Shown: positions 1 to 12,087, numbered from the stretch's first letter. The stretch is 42,890 bases of DNA from Avibacterium endocarditidis (GCF_002921145.1 NZ_PQVI01000001.1:11543-54432), one strand, 5' to 3'. The notes: generated by a model not told the origin, from the sequence alone. Numbers and translations: made by a program.

Positions 1-1297
1 AAAATCGGATCAACTTTACCTAAATTACGAATAGAACGGCATAACGAACGGCTATCAGCCCCAGCAATCGGTGCTTCACCTGCAGCATACACATCAAGCA
101 TTAATAGCACATCAACTTGAGATAGTACTTGCACAAAATCATCAAATAAATCTCGCGTACGCGAATAACGGTGCGGTTGGAAAATCATCACAATTCGTTG
201 TTTTCCCAACCTTTTTTCGCTGCTTCAATGGTTACGTCCACTTCTGTTGGGTGATGCCCATAATCGTCCACTAACATCACTTTTCCGTTAGGACGAATAA
301 ACTGACCAAGCTGATCAAAACGGCGTCCTGCGCCTTGGAAATCCGCTAAGGCAGCTAAAATAGCCTCGTTGCTAATACCCTCTTCTTTTGCCACGGCAAA
401 GGCTGCGGTTGCATTTAACGCATTATGCTTACCTGGTACGTTAAGCAATACATTGACGCGTTCACCTTGAGGCGTAACCACGGTGTAATGCCCTTGAAAG
501 CCTGTTTGCTGATAATCTTCAATGCGATAATCCGCATTTTCGCTAAAACCATAAGTGATCACTTGACGTCCAACTTTTGGAATCAACTCAAGTAGCACAG
601 GATCATCTGCACACATTACCGCTAAGCCATAAAAGGGTAAATTATGCAAGAAATTCACATAGGTTTGTTTCATTTCTTCAAAATCACCGTGATAGGTTTC
701 CATATGGTCAGGCTCAATATTGGTCACCACCGAAACCATTGGTTGTAAGTGTAAAAAAGACGCATCGCTTTCATCCGCTTCCGCGATTAAATAACGGCTT
801 GCGCCTAAATGAGCATTTGTGCCAGCTGATTTCACCAATCCGCCATTTACGAAAGTCGGATCAAGCCCTGCCTGCGCATAAATCATTGAGATCATTGCGG
901 TTGTTGTGGTTTTACCGTGTGTCCCCGCAATGGCAATGCCGTGACGGAAACGCATAATTTCCGCTAACATTTGCGCACGTTGAATCACAGGAATACGGTT
1001 ATTGTGCGCTTCCACCACTTCTACATTATCATCTTTAATGGCGCTGGATACCACCACCACACTTGCACCATCAACATTGGCTGCTTGGTGAGAAAAATAT
1101 ATTTTTGCACCTAACGCACTTAAGCGTTGGGTTACCGCATTTTCCGCAATATCCGATCCTGTTACTTGGTAACCTTCATTCAACAAGACTTCCGCGATAC
1201 CACCCATTCCCGCACCACCAATGCCGACAAAATGAATTTGTTTCACACGGCGCATTTCTGGCACGGTTTGTCTTACTCGTTTTTGAAATTCTTTCAT
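1..1297 (-). CDS. murC: UDP-N-acetylmuramate--L-alanine ligase, 3' end outside window, one frameshift
   Basis: MurC adds L-alanine to UDP-MurNAc in the cytoplasm, the first amino-acid step of peptidoglycan precursor synthesis. The N-terminal dinucleotide-type motif GIGGAGMGG (about residues 25-33) and the ATP loop GTHGKTTT (about 125-132) are plain, and [10 protein letters not shown] marks the C-terminal domain. The start at 1297 gives MKEFQKRV with a GAGG ribosome site upstream. The frame stops at 188, but the family sequence continues in another frame from about 200 to the window edge ([17 protein letters not shown]). One missing A near 196-204 explains this. MurC is essential, so a sequence error is the likelier cause. 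It lies 22 bp after murG and is the last dcw gene visible here. Confidence 0.95.
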
Positions 1298-1319
1298 TGC
1301 TCTGCCTCTTGTTATTCTT

Positions 1320-2378
1320 TTATTTCGCCACATTAATAATCACTTCTGCTACTTGCTGAGCAGATTTTGGTGTTGCCATTGCCTTGGCTTTTTCCGCCAT
1401 TGTTAATAATTGGCTACGATCAAATTGGTTCAACATCTCGATCAGTGCTTCTGGCGTGAGATCTTTTTGTTCGATAATTTTGGCTGCGCCCACGTCCGCT
1501 AAATATTTCGCATTCAAATATTGTTGTCTGTCTTTATGTTGGAATGGCACGAAAATTGCGGGCGTCCCTACGGCGGCAAGTTCGCACACCGTTAATGCGC
1601 CTGAACGACAAATCACAATATCCGCCCAGCCATAGGCTTCTGCCATATCATCAATAAAATCCGTTACTTGTACATCAGCGCCTTGAGGATAAAGTGCGGT
1701 GATTTTTTCTGACATATTTGCCCCCACTTGATGGCGAGCGGTCAATTTATCCTCTAAGGCTTCCACCACTTTCGGCAAAGTGAGATTTAACACGCGCGCC
1801 CCTTGGCTGCCACCCACCACAAGCACTCTTAATTTGCCTAAACGCTTAGCGAAACGCTGTGCAGGACTTGGCATTTCAAACAAGGATTGACGCACAGGGT
1901 TGCCCACCACTTCCGTATTTGGAAAGGTGTTAGGAAAGGCTTGCAACACCCGAGTCGCAATTTTGGCTAACCAAGAATTTGTTAGCCCTGCCACGGCATT
2001 TTGTTCGTGCAACACAATAGGTACACCGCATAATTTTGCTGCCACGCCACCCGGCCCTGAAACATAACCACCCATACCAAGCACGGCATTAGGCTGATAT
2101 TCTTGAATAATTTTTTTCGCTTGGAAAATCGCACGTACAATTTTAAATGGTGCAGCAAGCAACGCTTTTATGCCTTTGCCACGCAAGCCCGAAATTTGGA
2201 TAAATTTAATCGGGATACCGTGTTTCGGCACTAATTGTGCTTCCATACGATCTTGCGTGCCAAGCCAACAGATCTCCCAACCCTGTTGCTGTAAATATTG
2301 TGCAACGGCAATCGCAGGGAAAACGTGTCCGCCAGTTCCACCTGCCATCACCAATAAACGTTTTTTTTGTTGTGCCAC
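1320..2378 (-). CDS. murG: Undecaprenyl-PP-MurNAc-pentapeptide GlcNAc transferase
   Basis: MurG transfers GlcNAc from UDP-GlcNAc to lipid I, making lipid II on the inner face of the cytoplasmic membrane. The protein is 352 aa, the usual family length. The N-terminal glycine loop GGTGGH lies at residues 13-18 and the second-domain loop GGSQGA lies mid-protein, both typical of this GT-B fold. It sits between ftsW (15 bp upstream) and murC (22 bp downstream) in the same direction, as in other gammaproteobacterial dcw clusters. The frame is intact. Confidence 0.97.
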   Translation of the reverse strand: MAQQKKRLLVMAGGTGGHVFPAIAVAQYLQQQGWEICWLGTQDRMEAQLVPKHGIPIKFIQISGLRGKGIKALLAAPFKIVRAIFQAKKIIQEYQPNAVLGMGGYVSGPGGVAAKLCGVPIVLHEQNAVAGLTNSWLAKIATRVLQAFPNTFPNTEVVGNPVRQSLFEMPSPAQRFAKRLGKLRVLVVGGSQGARVLNLTLPKVVEALEDKLTARHQVGANMSEKITALYPQGADVQVTDFIDDMAEAYGWADIVICRSGALTVCELAAVGTPAIFVPFQHKDRQQYLNAKYLADVGAAKIIEQKDLTPEALIEMLNQFDRSQLLTMAEKAKAMATPKSAQQVAEVIINVAK

Positions 2379-2393
2379 AATGTGTCCTTTTTC

Positions 2394-3572
2394 TTAATCA
2401 TCACGCAAACGTGCGTGTCCACTTCGCATTAGTCGATTTTCGTGATCAATGCGTAATAAAATCCCGATACTGACAGACATAATAATCAAACTTGATCCGC
2501 CATAACTCACCAATGGGAAAGTCAGCCCTTTGGTTGGCAACAAACCTAATGCCATGCCTAAATTTACGAAGCCTTGGAAGAAAATCCAAAAACTAATGCC
2601 GAAAGCTAAAAATCCTTTGAAACGCTGTTCTAGTTGCAATGATTCTCGTCCTATTTTCATTGCTCTAAACACTAATAACGCTAACAATGTGATCACAAAG
2701 AGAATGCCGATTAAGCCAAATTCTTCACCAATGACTGCCATCACAAAATCAGTATGCGCTTCTGGTAAATATTCTAATTTTTGAATGGAATTTCCCAGTC
2801 CTTCGCCTGTAATCTCCCCTCGTCCAAACGCCATTAATGAGTTTGAAAGCTGAAAACCTGTGCCATAAGGGTCTTTAAAAGGGTCCATAAATCCCGTTAA
2901 ACGTTTCAGTCGGTAAGCCGATGAAATCGCTAGCCATAATACAAGCAAGACACCAGAACAAGCCAAGGCAAAGAACTGCCAGAAATTCGCCCCCACAATC
3001 CAAAGTAAACCAAAGGTAATCACAAATAAAACAACGGTACTTCCTAGATCGGGTTGCAATAATAATAAACCGCCCAATAATCCCATTACGACTAAGGGCT
3101 TGAATGCACTGAGCTTGCGGCTACGCACTTCGTCATAACGGCGGGTAAAGTAGCTAGCAAGGAAACAAGTGAGTGCCAACTTAGCAAATTCAGCCGGCTG
3201 GAAATTAAAGAAGATCATTGGAATCCAACGTCTAGCCCCATTAATTCTTGAGCCAATTCCAGGAATAAGCACCATAACGAGCAAAATCATTGCAATCCAA
3301 AAAATATAGCCATAATACTTTTCCCAGAAAGTCGTTGGAATATTTAATACGGTATAGCAAGCAAAAATTGATAGCACAACATAGATGGCATCACGTTTTG
3401 CAAAATAGAAAGAGTCATTGAATAATCTCGCTCCCACGGGAATTGACGCAGAGGATACTGCGATCAATCCAATCACGAGCAAACTCACAAAGAGCCATAA
3501 TAATGCTCTGTCGTAGAGCAAATTATTTGGCGTAATTCTTGAATGGGCTTTTAAATTTTCAATAAACTGCAT
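2394..3572 (-). CDS. ftsW: Septal peptidoglycan polymerase, SEDS family
   Basis: FtsW is the SEDS-family glycosyltransferase that polymerises lipid II at the division septum together with FtsI. The 392-aa protein is almost wholly hydrophobic segments, consistent with about ten membrane helices. The conserved loop EAHTDFVMAVIGEE and the final PLVSYGGSSL block are visible. It lies between murD and murG, which is the FtsW position; RodA, the main alternative, is not normally in this cluster. It starts 10 bp after the murD stop. Confidence 0.96.
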   Translation of the reverse strand: MQFIENLKAHSRITPNNLLYDRALLWLFVSLLVIGLIAVSSASIPVGARLFNDSFYFAKRDAIYVVLSIFACYTVLNIPTTFWEKYYGYIFWIAMILLVMVLIPGIGSRINGARRWIPMIFFNFQPAEFAKLALTCFLASYFTRRYDEVRSRKLSAFKPLVVMGLLGGLLLLQPDLGSTVVLFVITFGLLWIVGANFWQFFALACSGVLLVLWLAISSAYRLKRLTGFMDPFKDPYGTGFQLSNSLMAFGRGEITGEGLGNSIQKLEYLPEAHTDFVMAVIGEEFGLIGILFVITLLALLVFRAMKIGRESLQLEQRFKGFLAFGISFWIFFQGFVNLGMALGLLPTKGLTFPLVSYGGSSLIIMSVSIGILLRIDHENRLMRSGHARLRDD

Positions 3573-3582
3573 TGATGATTCT

Positions 3583-4893
3583 CTAACTTAATTTGGCTAA
3601 GCGGGTAAATTCTTCGCCACGCTTTTCAAATGAGGCGAATTGATCAAGGCTCGCACAAGCTGGGGAAAGCAAGACCATATCGCCTGATTTGAGTTGCGAA
3701 CGAAAGGCTTCTATCGCTTGTTCCATTGTGTCAAACAAATAGCTTTGCTGCGAAAGTTGAGCCAATTTTCCGCCATCTTGTCCAAAACAATAACATTCAA
3801 TATGCGGTTGATTAATCAACGCGGCGAGTTCAGAAAAATCAGCGCCTTTGCCATCACCACCAAGTAATAAATAAAGTTTACCCGACACTTGTAAGCCGGT
3901 GAGCGCTGCCACGGTGCTACCCACATTAGTCGCTTTGGAATCGTTAATCCAACGCACGCTTTGGGCAAAATGCGCTAATTGAAAACGGTGATCTAGCCCT
4001 GTAAATTCACGAAGTGCGGTGCAAATACCTTGCAAATTTATCCCCGCACTTTGTGCAAGAGCAATCGCGGCCAGTGCATTCATATAATTATGGCGCCCCG
4101 TCAATTTTATTTCATCGCAAGGTAAAATCATTTCTTCATAAGCCATTAAATATTGCTTACCGTTTTCGCTTTTTAGCCAATAATCTGCGTTCGTTTCGCC
4201 AAAGCTCACTTGGTGCTTCGCTCGCTCTGTGCCGTCTTGTTGGGTTAACGGATCTTCTGCATTAATCACCGCGGTTTGGCAATGATGATAAATTTTTAAT
4301 TTGGCTTGGCGATAATCTTCTAAATCCACATAGCGATTCATATGATCTTCGCTCACATTTAATACGGTAGCGGCAATGGCTTTTAAGCTGTAAGTGGTTT
4401 CCAGTTGGAAACTTGATAGCTCCAGCACATAAATATCGTGATTTTGTTCAAGCAAAGAAAGGGCAGGAATGCCAATATTTCCGCCCATTCCCACCGTTAA
4501 GCCGGCCGCTTTCGCCATTTCTGCTACTAAGGTGGTTACCGTGCTTTTGCCGTTTGAACCTGTAATGGCAATAATCGGTTTATCGGCAGCACGGCAGAAC
4601 AATTCAATATCGCCCACCACTTCAACGCCTGCTTGAAGTGCGGTATAAATTTCTGGTGTTTTTACTGCAAGCCCCGGGCTGATTACAATCATATCGCTTT
4701 CCAGCAACCATTGTGGGTTTAAGCCGCCCGTATGCACTGGCACATTTGAAGGTAATTGTTCCACACCCGCTGGCGATTGGCGGGTATCCATCACGCGCAC
4801 CTTGGCTTGTTGCGCAAGTAAATAGTCCACGCAAGACAATCCTGTTTTGCCCAAGCCCACCACACAGATATTTTTATCTTGATATTGATTCAT
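3583..4893 (-). CDS. murD: UDP-MurNAc-L-alanine--D-glutamate ligase
   Basis: MurD adds D-glutamate to UDP-MurNAc-L-Ala in the cytoplasm. The 436-aa protein has an N-terminal Rossmann-type start (VVGLGKTGLS), the Mur ligase ATP loop GSNGKST at residues 112-118, and the C-terminal LLGGDGKGADF and LLSPACASLDQF blocks specific to MurD. Length and position between mraY and ftsW fit. The mraY stop is 18 bp upstream. The gene contains uptake signal copies (for example 4012-4020) without disturbance of the frame. Confidence 0.97.
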   Translation of the reverse strand: MNQYQDKNICVVGLGKTGLSCVDYLLAQQAKVRVMDTRQSPAGVEQLPSNVPVHTGGLNPQWLLESDMIVISPGLAVKTPEIYTALQAGVEVVGDIELFCRAADKPIIAITGSNGKSTVTTLVAEMAKAAGLTVGMGGNIGIPALSLLEQNHDIYVLELSSFQLETTYSLKAIAATVLNVSEDHMNRYVDLEDYRQAKLKIYHHCQTAVINAEDPLTQQDGTERAKHQVSFGETNADYWLKSENGKQYLMAYEEMILPCDEIKLTGRHNYMNALAAIALAQSAGINLQGICTALREFTGLDHRFQLAHFAQSVRWINDSKATNVGSTVAALTGLQVSGKLYLLLGGDGKGADFSELAALINQPHIECYCFGQDGGKLAQLSQQSYLFDTMEQAIEAFRSQLKSGDMVLLSPACASLDQFASFEKRGEEFTRLAKLS

Positions 4894-4911
4894 TGTTTGC
4901 TCTTAACCTTT

Positions 4912-5994
4912 TTAACGTAACTTCAAAGTAACCAAGCCAAGTAATACAAGCATTAGGGAAATAATCCAAAAGCGAATAATCACGCGCGGTTCAGGCCAGC
5001 CTTTTAATTCAAAATGATGGTGAATAGGTGCCATACGGAAAATACGCTGTTTACGCAGTTTGTAAGAACCCACTTGCAAAATTACAGACAGAGTTTCCAT
5101 TACAAACACACCGCCCATAATCACTAATAAAAATTCCTGGCGAACTAGCACGGCCACCACACCTAATGCCCCCCCTAGTGCGAGCGATCCCACATCGCCC
5201 ATAAACACTTGCGCAGGGTAAGTATTAAACCAGAGGAAGCCTAAGCCTGCACCGACAATGGCGGTACAGAACACCACCAGTTCAGAAGTGTATTTAATAT
5301 GCGGAATATACAAATAATTTGACCATTCTACGTTACCTGTTGCCCACGCAATTAAAGCAAATGCCCCTGCCACAAAGACAGTTGGCATAATGGCAAGGCC
5401 GTCTAAGCCGTCTGTTAAATTCACCGCGTTACTTGTCCCTACAATCACAAAATAGGCCAACACGATATAGAACAAGCCAAGCTGCGGCATCACTTCTTTA
5501 AAGAATGGTACGACAAGGCGCGTGGCATCGGTATCTTTCCCCACAGCATACATACCAAATACCGCAACGAGCGCAATGGCTGATAGCCAAAAATATTTCC
5601 AGCGTGCAATTAAGCCGTCCGTGTTTTTGCGGGTGATTTTGCGGTAATCGTCCACAAAACCCACTGCGCCATAACCGAGCAACACAAACAAACTAAACCA
5701 AACATAAGGATTGGCTAAATTTGCCCACAGCAAGGTACTAACGGTAATGGCAAATAAAATCATAATACCGCCCATCGTTGGCGTGCCTTTTTTGCTTAAA
5801 TGGCTTTCAGGGCCATCATTACGCACTTCTTGGCCAAATTTTAGGATTTGTAAGCGACGAATCACTTTAAGGCCAATCCATAAAGAAATTAATAGTGCAG
5901 TCAATAAAGCTAAGATCGCACGCACGGTAATATAAGAAACGACATTAAAGCCACTTTGATATTGCTGGAGATATTCCGCGAGCCAAACTAACAT
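4912..5994 (-). CDS. mraY: Phospho-MurNAc-pentapeptide transferase (lipid I synthase)
   Basis: MraY moves phospho-MurNAc-pentapeptide onto undecaprenyl phosphate, giving lipid I in the cytoplasmic membrane. The 360-aa polytopic protein shows the aspartate motif [28 protein letters not shown] and the histidine motif [14 protein letters not shown], all diagnostic. Length is exactly that of the family. Its start overlaps the end of murF by 7 bp, which suggests translational coupling. Confidence 0.98.
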   Translation of the reverse strand: MLVWLAEYLQQYQSGFNVVSYITVRAILALLTALLISLWIGLKVIRRLQILKFGQEVRNDGPESHLSKKGTPTMGGIMILFAITVSTLLWANLANPYVWFSLFVLLGYGAVGFVDDYRKITRKNTDGLIARWKYFWLSAIALVAVFGMYAVGKDTDATRLVVPFFKEVMPQLGLFYIVLAYFVIVGTSNAVNLTDGLDGLAIMPTVFVAGAFALIAWATGNVEWSNYLYIPHIKYTSELVVFCTAIVGAGLGFLWFNTYPAQVFMGDVGSLALGGALGVVAVLVRQEFLLVIMGGVFVMETLSVILQVGSYKLRKQRIFRMAPIHHHFELKGWPEPRVIIRFWIISLMLVLLGLVTLKLR

Positions 5995-7370
5995 TGGAAA
6001 TTATCCTTTAATAATTCAATTACATTTTCTAATTGCATTCGGCGAGAGCCTTTGGCTAACACCACTACGTTTTGATTTTGCGACAGTTTTTCTGCAATTA
6101 TCGGACGAATAAAATCCACTAATCGCCCTTGATCGATGAAGTGCATTCCGCCACATTGCGCTGAAATTACCGCGCTGTGTTCGCCATAGCTCACCACATA
6201 ATCAAGCTGTGCCGCTTTCGCCGCCTCGCCCACTTGCTGATGGCAAAGCTGACTATTTTCGCCTAATTCTGCCATATCGCCAACTATTAAAATGCGAAAA
6301 GCGGGATATTTTTGTAACACTTGAATCGCCGACTGCAAGGAATCCACATTGGCGTTATAAGTGTCATCGAGTAACAATAAATTTTCGCAAGGCTGAATCG
6401 GGAATAAACGCCCTTTCACTTTTGTGCCTTTTGCCAAGCCCTGCTGCACATCAGAAAGGCTTGCGCCCACATTCATTGCTAACGCCGCAGCTGCCAATGC
6501 ATTGCTGATGTTATGCTCGCCTAAATAAGGCAACTGAATAGCAATCTCGCCCTGTGGGCTGTGTAAGGTAAATTGCGATCCTTGCCCGTTGAGCTGAATA
6601 TCCGTGGCATAAAAATCCGCTTGTGAATTTGTTAAAGAAAACGACCGCACTTGGTGATCGCCAATATTCTTTTGCCAATCCGCCAGATAATTGCAATCTA
6701 AATTAATCAAGGCGATGCCTTGTTGCGCAAGCCCTTGATAGATTTCGCCTTTGGCTTGTGCCACGCCTGCAAGACTACCAAAACCTTCCAAATGCGCAGC
6801 GGCCACATTATTCACCATCGCCACGTTAGGACGTACTAATTCCGTGGTGTACGCAATTTCACCTAGATGATTGGCGCCCAATTCAATCACCGCAAATTTA
6901 TGCTGTGGAGTAAGGCGTAATAAGGTTAGTGGCACGCCAATATCATTATTGAAATTACCGTTGGTAAATAAAACTCGGGAAAAATCCCCCGCACTTTGTT
7001 GCAAAATGGCGGCAGTCATTTCTTTCACCGTGGTTTTGCCTGATGATCCCGTGATCGCCACTGTTAAAGGGTTAATTTGTGCTTTTAGCCATTTACCTAG
7101 CAGCCCTAAGGCAAGGCGAGTGTCCGCCACAACAATTTGTGGCACATCTATTTCACATTGATGATCTACGATCAGCGCCAATGCGCCTTGTTCCACGGCA
7201 TTGGCTAAATATTGATGACCATCAAAACGCTCACCTTTTAAGGCAAAAAATAGCCCTTGCGGATTGGCTTGACGGGTATCCGTGCTGATATTTTCAATCG
7301 CGACACGCTCATCACCATAAAGCGTGCCATTGAGAATATCAGCCAATTGTTGGGTGGTTAATTTAATCAT
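5988..7370 (-). CDS. murF: UDP-MurNAc-tripeptide--D-alanyl-D-alanine ligase
   Basis: MurF attaches D-Ala-D-Ala to complete the UDP-MurNAc-pentapeptide. The 460-aa protein has the ATP loop GSSGKTT at residues 108-114, an [10 protein letters not shown] block, and the MurF-specific [14 protein letters not shown] sequence. It overlaps murE by 4 bp and mraY by 7 bp, so the three genes form a tightly packed translational unit. The reading frame is intact. Confidence 0.97.
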   Translation of the reverse strand: MIKLTTQQLADILNGTLYGDERVAIENISTDTRQANPQGLFFALKGERFDGHQYLANAVEQGALALIVDHQCEIDVPQIVVADTRLALGLLGKWLKAQINPLTVAITGSSGKTTVKEMTAAILQQSAGDFSRVLFTNGNFNNDIGVPLTLLRLTPQHKFAVIELGANHLGEIAYTTELVRPNVAMVNNVAAAHLEGFGSLAGVAQAKGEIYQGLAQQGIALINLDCNYLADWQKNIGDHQVRSFSLTNSQADFYATDIQLNGQGSQFTLHSPQGEIAIQLPYLGEHNISNALAAAALAMNVGASLSDVQQGLAKGTKVKGRLFPIQPCENLLLLDDTYNANVDSLQSAIQVLQKYPAFRILIVGDMAELGENSQLCHQQVGEAAKAAQLDYVVSYGEHSAVISAQCGGMHFIDQGRLVDFIRPIIAEKLSQNQNVVVLAKGSRRMQLENVIELLKDNFQC

Positions 7371-8842
7371 TTTGTTTCACTAAAATATTGTTTTACTGTC
7401 GCTTGATCGGAAAACGGCAATTTCGTTGTGCCAATAATTTGGTAATCTTCGTGGCCTTTGCCGGCAATCAGCACCACATCTTGCGGTTGCGCCATTCTAA
7501 GTGCTTGTTGAATCGCTTGATCACGCTGATGAATAATCTGTACCTTGCTTAAATCCACAAATCCCGCTTGAATGTCTTGCATAATAGTTTCTGCATCTTC
7601 CGTGCGTGGATTGTCGTCTGTAACAATCACAAAATCAGCAAACTGCTCTGCAATGTGTGCCATTTGCGGACGCTTCCCTATATCCCGATCACCACCGCAA
7701 CCAAACACGCAATAAAGCGCCCCTTCACAATGCAAACGTGCCGCTTGCAAGGCTTTTTCTAAGGCATCTGGCGTGTGGGCATAATCCACGATTGCCGTGG
7801 CTTGATTTGTCGCATTCAAACGTTCCATTCGCCCACAAACACCTTGTAATTTCCCCGCACGTTGACAAAGTTCGTTTAAAGAATAACCTAAGGCAAGCAG
7901 ACTGGCGAAAGCAAATAATAAATTGCTGACATTAAATGCGCCAATCAATGGGCTATGTAATTCACCCTCGCCCCAACTAGACGTGAAATGAATAATCGCA
8001 CCTTGATTATGGAATTGAACTTGTTCTGCTTTGAGCCATTGTTTATGGTTTGGTTGATAATCCGCTTTGCAGCTCACCGCAATTGCATTGGGTAATTGCT
8101 GTAACCATTGTGCGCCCACAGGATCATCAGCGTTAATCACCTGATGCGCGCTATTTAACTCGCTGAATAAACGGTATTTCGCAGCAGCATAATTTTCCAT
8201 TGTGTGGTGATAATCAAGATGATCACGACTCAGGTTGGTAAAAATAGCCACGGCAAATTGCAGTGCTTCAACACGATGTTGCACCAAGCCGTGTGATGAC
8301 ACTTCAATGGCGGCAAAATCTGCGCCAGCCTGTACAAATTCCGCAAGGGTGGACTGAATTTCAATGGCTGAACCCGTGGTATTTGCCGCTTCCTTAATTT
8401 GCCCAAGCAAGCCATTGCCAATGGTTCCCATTACTGCACTTTTATGTCCAAGCAAGTTCGCCCACTGTGCCACAAGCTGAGCCACCGTGGTTTTGCCATT
8501 CGTTCCTGTTACGCCAACGAGGGTTAAATGGGCTGAAGGATCATTATAAAATTGCCCTGCAAGACGCGATAAATGTTGCGGTAATTCATAATAGGCAATA
8601 AGCGGAATGCCTTGTTCCATTTTGACGGTTAAGTGTTGCTGCGCAAAATCTGCTTCAAAAAGCACCGCACTTGCGCCATTAGCAATAGCTTGCGGAATGT
8701 AGTTTCTGCCGTCCGTTTGATGCCCTTTTATAGCAACGAAAAGACAGCCAGTCTTTGCAGAGCGGCTGTCTAACGTCATTTCGGTCAGCTCAACTTCTTG
8801 GGGCAAATGATCGATCCCCAAAAGTGCGGTGAGTTTTTTCAT
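7367..8842 (-). CDS. murE: UDP-MurNAc-dipeptide--meso-diaminopimelate ligase
   Basis: MurE adds the third stem-peptide residue. The 491-aa protein has the ATP loop GTNGKTT at residues 113-119 and a DNPRTEDAE block near the C-terminus. The DNPR motif marks enzymes that use meso-diaminopimelate, so the wall is the usual Gram-negative type. An uptake signal copy lies within the first codons and encodes part of KLTALLG, showing the signal tolerated inside an essential protein. The start is 20 bp after the ftsI stop. Confidence 0.97.
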   Translation of the reverse strand: MKKLTALLGIDHLPQEVELTEMTLDSRSAKTGCLFVAIKGHQTDGRNYIPQAIANGASAVLFEADFAQQHLTVKMEQGIPLIAYYELPQHLSRLAGQFYNDPSAHLTLVGVTGTNGKTTVAQLVAQWANLLGHKSAVMGTIGNGLLGQIKEAANTTGSAIEIQSTLAEFVQAGADFAAIEVSSHGLVQHRVEALQFAVAIFTNLSRDHLDYHHTMENYAAAKYRLFSELNSAHQVINADDPVGAQWLQQLPNAIAVSCKADYQPNHKQWLKAEQVQFHNQGAIIHFTSSWGEGELHSPLIGAFNVSNLLFAFASLLALGYSLNELCQRAGKLQGVCGRMERLNATNQATAIVDYAHTPDALEKALQAARLHCEGALYCVFGCGGDRDIGKRPQMAHIAEQFADFVIVTDDNPRTEDAETIMQDIQAGFVDLSKVQIIHQRDQAIQQALRMAQPQDVVLIAGKGHEDYQIIGTTKLPFSDQATVKQYFSETK

Positions 8843-8862
8843 TATTTTTCCTTGATCAAAAA

Positions 8863-10665
8863 TTAGTTCGTTGTTTCATCTTTTTTCTGAGTATTTAAAC
8901 GAACGGTGCGTTTAGCGACTTTTTGTTGCTCCACCGCATCAGGCGGAACGTTATTCATTCGTAACGCATAGCCCATAATATTTGAGAACAATGGTGCAGA
9001 AACCGCCCCACCATAATATTGCCCTGCTTTCGGATCATTAATTAAAACAATCAGGGCATAACGTGGGTTACTGACTGGCGCAATGCCTGCGGTATAAGCA
9101 ATATATTTATCCACATAGCGACCTTTTTCTAGCTTTTTCGCTGTCCCTGTTTTGATCCCAACGCGATAGCCTTCCACCATTGCGCGTTTATTTTTGATTG
9201 CCACTTTTTCCATCATATTCACCACTTCACGGGTGATTTTTTCAGGGAAAACGCGCTGCCCGATCACAGGTGGATCAACCTTGGTAATGGAAAGTGGGCG
9301 ATAAATCCCGAAACTGCCTAAGGTAACATAGGCGCGTGCAATTTGTAACGGCGTTGCATTCAAACCATAACCATAGGCAACGTTGGCACGTTCAATCTCA
9401 GCCCAACGTTTACGATTTGCATTTAAGATCCCTGATTGCTCACCAATCAAGCCTAAATCTGTTGGTTTGCCTAAACCTGCGTTTTGGTAAGTTTCCATTA
9501 ACGCGCTTGGTGGCATACGCAAAGCTAAGCGGCTCACACCACGGTTACTGGAGTTTTCCAAAATTTCATCAAGGGTTTGGCGATCTCTTGGTGCAACGTC
9601 TTTGACTTCGTGTCCATTTAGCACTAGCGGCCCTGTGTTAATCACTTCGTTACGTTTTACTACGCCATTTTGAAGTGCGGTCAAAACCACAAAAGGTTTT
9701 ACTGTTGAACCCGGCTCAAAGGTATCAGTAATGGCACGGTTTCGCATTAAATCAGCTTTTACACCAGCACGATTATTTGGATTGTAGGAAGGGGCATTGA
9801 CCATTGCGAGCACTTCACCTGTGCGAATATCCACTAACACCGCGGTTCCTGATTCTGCCTTATTTTCTGCCACCGCTTTTTTGATTTCGCGGTAAACCAT
9901 TGATTGCAATTTTTCATCAATACTCAAGGTAACATCGTGTGCGTCATATTTTTTAACATCGGCGATGTCTTCCACTACATGTCCAAATTTGTCCTTGCGA
10001 TAGGTGCGAGAGCCTGATTTACCCACCAATAATGAGTTAAAACTTTTCTCAATGCCTTCAATGCCTTCACCATCAATATTGGTGTAGCCGATCAAATGGG
10101 CGGTTTCTTCCACTCTTGGATAAAAACGGCGTGCTTCTGTTTTTAACACTACACCTTTGATTTTCAGTTGTTTAACATAATCAGCAACGGTTGGGGAAAC
10201 CTGACGAGATAAATATACAAAGCGAGAAGAAGGATCTTTTTCCACACGCTTAATTAAATTGCTATAAGAAACGCCAAGGGCTTTGGCGAGTGCTTGCCAA
10301 CGTTCTTTATCTTGCAAAGAATTTTCTTCAAACACGAATTTAGCATCAGCCACCACAGAATACATCGGTACGCTGACAGAAAGAAGTTGTCCATTGCGAT
10401 CTAAGATTGAACCACGCACAGAAAGCACTTGCTGAGTACGCACTGAGCGTTTATCCGCCTCATCAGCCAGTGGATCGGCATTTACCACTTGTATATAAGC
10501 CGCGCGTGCAATCAAGGCACTTAACCCAAGTACAACAGCGGCGATCGACCAATAAAAACGACCTTTCAAAAAACTATTATGGTAGGAAATTTTAGGTTTG
10601 TTGCGTTTAATTGCACTGCCTGTGCTGGTGCTACGCTTTGTTCTGTGATTTTTCTTCTTGATCAT
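8863..10665 (-). CDS. ftsI: Septal peptidoglycan transpeptidase, PBP3
   Basis: FtsI is the class B penicillin-binding protein that cross-links septal peptidoglycan in the FtsQLB-FtsWI divisome. The 600-aa protein has a short basic cytoplasmic start, one membrane helix at about residues 37-58, a non-catalytic dimerisation domain, and the transpeptidase domain. The catalytic motifs are STVK at 320-323, SSN at 372-374 and KTGT at 505-508. It follows ftsL by 22 bp. Residues around the KTG motif affect beta-lactam susceptibility in Haemophilus, but I did not attempt a resistance call. Confidence 0.97.
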   Translation of the reverse strand: MIKKKNHRTKRSTSTGSAIKRNKPKISYHNSFLKGRFYWSIAAVVLGLSALIARAAYIQVVNADPLADEADKRSVRTQQVLSVRGSILDRNGQLLSVSVPMYSVVADAKFVFEENSLQDKERWQALAKALGVSYSNLIKRVEKDPSSRFVYLSRQVSPTVADYVKQLKIKGVVLKTEARRFYPRVEETAHLIGYTNIDGEGIEGIEKSFNSLLVGKSGSRTYRKDKFGHVVEDIADVKKYDAHDVTLSIDEKLQSMVYREIKKAVAENKAESGTAVLVDIRTGEVLAMVNAPSYNPNNRAGVKADLMRNRAITDTFEPGSTVKPFVVLTALQNGVVKRNEVINTGPLVLNGHEVKDVAPRDRQTLDEILENSSNRGVSRLALRMPPSALMETYQNAGLGKPTDLGLIGEQSGILNANRKRWAEIERANVAYGYGLNATPLQIARAYVTLGSFGIYRPLSITKVDPPVIGQRVFPEKITREVVNMMEKVAIKNKRAMVEGYRVGIKTGTAKKLEKGRYVDKYIAYTAGIAPVSNPRYALIVLINDPKAGQYYGGAVSAPLFSNIMGYALRMNNVPPDAVEQQKVAKRTVRLNTQKKDETTN

Positions 10666-10687
10666 TTTGCACCTTAGGGTCTATTAA

Positions 10688-11008
10688 TTATTCCAATAAC
10701 AAAACTTCTTGTTCTGGCACAACACGTTTCATCTGTAATTTTCCCGTAGCAATCGCCTCAACACGGGTATTATCGCTTTGGGTTGCTTCTTCTAACTTAA
10801 GATTTAAAAATTCATTTTCCAAGGCTTGGTGTTGCAACACTAATTCACCTTTTTCCGCGATCAAGCCACGCGTTTTGTGAGTAATCCAAATGGTGCTTAA
10901 TGCACTCACAATCACCAATACCATTAACGCCATCACTAATTTATTTGAGGCAAAGAGATCTTCGGCAATAATGCTACGCAATGGATAACGTTCTGAATTT
11001 TCAACCAT
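10688..11008 (-). CDS. ftsL: Cell division protein FtsL
   Basis: FtsL is a small bitopic membrane protein that pairs with FtsB and FtsQ and helps to activate FtsWI. The 106-aa product has a cytoplasmic N-terminus, one membrane helix at about residues 24-43, and a C-terminal periplasmic segment with the charged and leucine pattern of a coiled coil. Sequence conservation of FtsL is low, so the call rests on size, topology and the conserved slot between rsmH (2 bp away) and ftsI (22 bp away). Confidence 0.92.
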   Translation of the reverse strand: MVENSERYPLRSIIAEDLFASNKLVMALMVLVIVSALSTIWITHKTRGLIAEKGELVLQHQALENEFLNLKLEEATQSDNTRVEAIATGKLQMKRVVPEQEVLLLE

Positions 11009-11010
11009 TT

Positions 11011-11976
11011 TTATACTCTCTCCGCAATACGCAGCACCGCACTTCTTGAGCGGGCATTTTGGGCAATTTCTTGTTCACTTGGCATAATCGCCTTGCCAAT
11101 GGTTTTTAAGGTTTGGCTACGCTGAATTTGATCTTCACGCAGCGGCAAGCCTTTCGGCAAACTTTCGCCCTTGCTTTGCTTACGCATAAAATGTTTCACC
11201 ATACGATCTTCAAGGGAATGGAAGCTGATGATCGACAAACGTCCTTGTGGCGCTAATACTTGTAAAGCCCCTTGCAAGACACGTTCTAGCTCTTCTAATT
11301 CAGAATTAATGAAAATACGAATTGCCTGAAAACTACGCGTAGCTGGGTGTTTATATTTATCTTTAAAAGGAACCGATTGCGCAATCAGCTCAGCTAATTG
11401 CAAGGTGCGATTAAGTGGTTCTGTGCCGTTTTGACGTGCATTTTTATTATAATTAACAATGGCTTGTGCAATGCGCTTAGCAAAACGCTCTTCACCAAAG
11501 GTTTTCAATACCCAAGCTAAATCTTGCTCAGAAACCTGTTGCAACCATTCGGCCGCCGATAAACCTTGGGTGGTATCCATTCGCATATCAAGCGGACCAT
11601 CTTTCATAAAACTAAAACCGCGCTCAGCTTCATCTAATTGAGGGGAAGATACGCCAAGATCGAGCAAAATACCGTCAATTTTACCAACTAAACCTAATTT
11701 TTCGCAGATCTCAGGGATCTCGGAAAAGCTATTGTGTTCGATCTGAAAACGTGGATCTTGAATTTGCGCTGCCGCCACAATCGCACGTGGATCGCGATCA
11801 ATGGCGATTAATCTGCCATCTTTGGATAAGCGAGATAAAATCAGACGAGAATGACCGCCGCGCCCAAAAGTGCCATCAATATAGATGCCTTTTTCTTTCA
11901 ACGCCAAACCGTCCACCGCTTCATTTAATAAAACGGTGAAATGTTCAGGTGAAGAAAAAAGGTTCTGCGCGTTCAT
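11011..11976 (-). CDS. rsmH: 16S rRNA (cytosine(1402)-N4)-methyltransferase
   Basis: RsmH (MraW) methylates N4 of C1402 in the 16S rRNA decoding centre using S-adenosylmethionine. The 321-aa protein has the SAM-binding loop GTFGRGGHS at about residues 35-43, followed by [18 protein letters not shown] and the C-terminal [16 protein letters not shown] block. It is the second gene of the dcw cluster. A 111-bp gap with a very stable hairpin separates it from mraZ. Confidence 0.97.
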   Translation of the reverse strand: MNAQNLFSSPEHFTVLLNEAVDGLALKEKGIYIDGTFGRGGHSRLILSRLSKDGRLIAIDRDPRAIVAAAQIQDPRFQIEHNSFSEIPEICEKLGLVGKIDGILLDLGVSSPQLDEAERGFSFMKDGPLDMRMDTTQGLSAAEWLQQVSEQDLAWVLKTFGEERFAKRIAQAIVNYNKNARQNGTEPLNRTLQLAELIAQSVPFKDKYKHPATRSFQAIRIFINSELEELERVLQGALQVLAPQGRLSIISFHSLEDRMVKHFMRKQSKGESLPKGLPLREDQIQRSQTLKTIGKAIMPSEQEIAQNARSRSAVLRIAERV

Positions 11977-12014
11977 AACTTTTTAATAAATAATAAAAAA
12001 TTAAATAGTAAAAT

Positions 12015-12048
12015 GAGATAAGCGGAGTCCGAAGACACCGCTTATCTC
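12015..12048 (-). promoter_or_regulatory. Stable UUCG-loop hairpin between mraZ and rsmH
   Basis: In the dcw transcript direction an 11-bp perfect stem (GAGATAAGCGG with CCGCTTATCTC) encloses a T-T mismatch, a 3-bp GTC/GAC stem and a TTCG loop closed by C-G, the classic extra-stable tetraloop. It is followed by an AT-rich tract with interrupted T runs, not a clean T tract. It could attenuate transcription, mark an RNA processing site or shield the 3' end of an mraZ message. Confidence 0.7.
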
Positions 12049-12087
12049 TGCTAGTGCCGCTGTTCTTTTTTGGAAGTTACCCTTCTC

